Position numbers and translations under genes: made by a program. A DNA stretch of 7,644 nucleotides. It comes from Bacteroidales bacterium (GTDB lineage: Bacteria > Bacteroidota > Bacteroidia > Bacteroidales > JALTDM01). The notes under the pieces were generated by a model. It did not search any database. It was given only the letters and a program-made list of their open reading frames with translations, and was not told the DNA's origin. The DNA is taken from positions 1 to 7,644 of the forward strand of contig JALTEO010000229.1 of NCBI GenBank assembly GCA_027073875.1, in the 5' to 3' direction. This document shows positions 6,069 through 7,644 of this stretch, piece by piece; the stretch's first letter is position 1; every line of letters starts with the position of its first letter.

Positions 6069-6742
6069 TACAACGCTTTACATTCAAAATCATCAAAACA
6101 GGTTACGGCATCCGATTTTGTCCAAAGACCGACTTTACCTGCATTTGGGAAAGTGTCGTCAGTGGTTTCCATCATTAATTTTCCGTTGAAAAAACATTGA
6201 ATCTTGTTTCCTTTCATCACGATTTTCAGGTTATACCATTGGTTGGAATTTATTTTAACATCAGCATTTTCTAATTCTCTGCGATTGCCGTTTACCACTT
6301 TATAGACCGTATAATTATCTTCCAACGGGTTGGCACGGGCAATATAATAATTGTCGGCATCAATGTATCGCCACACCATTCCGCCACCACGGTCGTTATT
6401 TCCGGCTATGCCTTTGAATCGCACACTCATTTCCACATCTTTGTAGTGTAGCGTGTCGTTAATAATCATATTGAACCGATAGCTTTGTTTTTCGGCTGAC
6501 ACTTGTGCCAAGTACTTATTACCGTTATCATTTAGAATTTTCCAATCACACATTTTACCGTTTCCGGTTAGGGCTGTTGACCAACCTGCGGGGGTTTCGC
6601 CTGTCTTGTAATTTTCAAAATCGAATTGCTTGTTCCCTGATATCACTACCTGTGATGTTGAGGTTACTTGCTGCTGATTTGGTTGCGAACAACCTAATGT
6701 CAGGAGTATCAAAGATGATACGATGATGTTTAAAATGTTCAT
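6068..6742 (-). CDS. Lipoprotein with concanavalin-like (DUF1080/GH16-like) domain
   Basis: A 224-residue protein with a lipoprotein signal: hydrophobic residues 3-16 and lipobox LTLGC, giving C18 as the lipidated cysteine. SQPNQQQ follows, without an acidic surface-export signal of the Bacteroides/Capnocytophaga kind, so a periplasm-facing location is more likely than the cell surface. A polar linker runs to about residue 37. One beta-rich domain follows (about 39-224), with FDFENYKTGETPAGW (40-54), GGGMVWRYIDADNYYIAR (119-136), GKVGLWTKSDA (202-212) and FDDF (216-219). These blocks match a family usually annotated as DUF1080-like or family 16 glycoside hydrolase-like, a jelly-roll fold. I see no GH16 catalytic ExDxE motif, so binding rather than hydrolysis is plausible. 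It starts 5 bp after the RND permease stop and is surely co-transcribed, suggesting a role alongside efflux, but its function is unknown. Confidence 0.85.
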   Translation of the reverse strand: MNILNIIVSSLILLTLGCSQPNQQQVTSTSQVVISGNKQFDFENYKTGETPAGWSTALTGNGKMCDWKILNDNGNKYLAQVSAEKQSYRFNMIINDTLHYKDVEMSVRFKGIAGNNDRGGGMVWRYIDADNYYIARANPLEDNYTVYKVVNGNRRELENADVKINSNQWYNLKIVMKGNKIQCFFNGKLMMETTDDTFPNAGKVGLWTKSDAVTCFDDFECKAL

Positions 6743-6747
6743 ACTAT

Positions 6748-7644
6748 TTATTTTTTAAAGTTAAACTTCCGTAAAATTGTCGGTAGCACAATCAGTAATA
6801 ATGGCAATCCGACAACAAATCCGCCAATAACGGCAATTGCCAGAGCTTGTTGCATCTGTGCTCCTATCCCGATACCTATTGCCAGTGGCATCAAGGCAAG
6901 AATGGCACTAATGGCAGTCATCAGGTTTGGTCGCAATCGCAGGGCAATGGCATTTTTTACGGCATAGTCTTTATCGTGGTTTTCAGAGTCTTTAAAATAT
7001 TGAAATACCGTAAAAATTGCGTTCTCGGCGACAATACCTACAATCATTATCAGTCCTGTATAGCTGCTTACATTCAGCGGAATATTAAAAATGTAAAGCA
7101 GAATTAAACTGCCGGTGATACCCATCAGCGAAATAAATAAAATCAATAAAGCTATTCGCCAGCGTTTAAATAAAAACATCAGGACGGTAAATACCAACAA
7201 AGTGGCTAAAGCCAAAATCATCATCAGTTCTTTAAATGATTGTTGCTGTTGTGCATAAGCACCGCCAAATTCAATAGAATAAGCGTGTGGTAATTGTATT
7301 TTCTTGGCAAATGCCGTTTTCAAATCGTTGATAGCAGTTCCTAAATCTTTGTTTTCGAGTCGTGAAGTAAGAATAATGACAGGTTTTAAATCCTCACGGC
7401 TTTCTATTACCTCGCCGGCTTTCTGTTTTATATCGCAGAAAAATGAGAACGGTCGTGAACTTCCGTCAGGCAAAAAAATGGGCTGTTTTTTTAATATTTC
7501 CAAGTCATTGTCTTTAAAGTCCACAAACCGCATAATGACACGACGCATTTGTTGTCCTTCTTGTATGTCGCCTATCTGTAATCCCGAAGTCATTGCAGCT
7601 TGGTCGGGGTTTGGTGTGGGAATATTGGCACTTCTGCCGAGCGG
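6748..7644 (-). CDS. RND-family efflux permease, C-terminal part (cut by window end)
   Basis: About 298 codons, open to the window end; an internal ATG at 7591-7593 is not the start, because the frame continues as PLGRSANIPTPNPDQAA up to base 7644. RND permeases are about 1000-1050 residues, so only the last 30% is here. The visible part begins in the second periplasmic porter region and runs through the last five membrane helices: MMILALATLLVFTVLMFLF, WRIALLILFISLMGITGSL, then SSYTGLIMIVGIVAENAIF, NLMTAISAILALMPLAIGI and IAVIGGFVVGLPLLLIVLP. The family block RLRPNLMT precedes the fourth of these. The protein trades protons for substrate export in a trimer with a periplasmic adaptor and a TolC-like channel. 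The glutamate in GIVAEN (bases 7024-7026) sits where AcrB has K940 and CusA has E939, which leans toward the metal-efflux branch, but the substrate cannot be set from this part. Adaptor and channel genes are expected beyond the window end. Confidence 0.92.
   Translation of the reverse strand, partial: PLGRSANIPTPNPDQAAMTSGLQIGDIQEGQQMRRVIMRFVDFKDNDLEILKKQPIFLPDGSSRPFSFFCDIKQKAGEVIESREDLKPVIILTSRLENKDLGTAINDLKTAFAKKIQLPHAYSIEFGGAYAQQQQSFKELMMILALATLLVFTVLMFLFKRWRIALLILFISLMGITGSLILLYIFNIPLNVSSYTGLIMIVGIVAENAIFTVFQYFKDSENHDKDYAVKNAIALRLRPNLMTAISAILALMPLAIGIGIGAQMQQALAIAVIGGFVVGLPLLLIVLPTILRKFNFKK

Noticed and set aside
6068..6742. Active GH16 glycoside hydrolase
   Set aside because: The fold signature is concanavalin-like but the catalytic ExDxE motif is not seen, so only a binding-type domain is claimed.
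6748..7593. A complete 281-residue protein starting at the ATG at 7591-7593
   Set aside because: The frame is open upstream to the window end and the protein lacks the first two thirds of an RND permease, so the ATG is internal.

Overview
The window looks like chromosomal DNA of a Bacteroidota bacterium (Bacteroidales/Flavobacteriia-like). It is AT-rich by eye. The large membrane protein carries the DUF2723/TMEM260 signatures in the form common in that phylum. Promoter-like sites fit the Bacteroidota consensus (TTTG then TAnnTTTG) rather than the E. coli one, and starts are preceded by A/T-rich sequence instead of clear Shine-Dalgarno sites. This is a reading of motifs, not a database match.

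Layout. Bases 1-111 lie downstream of the first gene and hold a 7-bp tandem repeat. Bases 112-1917 (minus strand) encode penicillin-binding protein 2 (mrdA), with a GTG start. Bases 1918-2150 are a divergent control region with back-to-back candidate promoters and an overlapping palindrome. Bases 2151-5204 (plus) encode a 1017-residue DUF2723/TMEM260-type membrane protein, probably a GT-C glycosyltransferase. Only 2 bp later, bases 5207-5845 (plus) encode a short NodB-type polysaccharide deacetylase; the two are almost certainly one transcript. Bases 5846-6067 separate convergent genes and hold inverted repeats and a fragment that looks like a dispersed repeat. Bases 6068-6742 (minus) encode a lipoprotein with a concanavalin-like/DUF1080-like domain. 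It sits 5 bp downstream of the C-terminal part of an RND efflux permease (6748 to the window end, minus), whose N-terminal two thirds lie outside.

How the genes fit together. The left half is about the cell envelope: PBP2 for elongation-type peptidoglycan synthesis, and diverging from it a membrane glycosyltransferase paired with a carbohydrate deacetylase. The right half is the tail of an efflux operon ending in a lipoprotein of unknown role. The repeat-rich gap at 5846-6067 is the boundary between the two blocks.

No CRISPR array, tRNA, rRNA, intact mobile element or defence system is visible. The parts most worth following are the DUF2723-deacetylase pair, the RND-lipoprotein pair, the divergent promoter region, and the two intergenic repeat regions.
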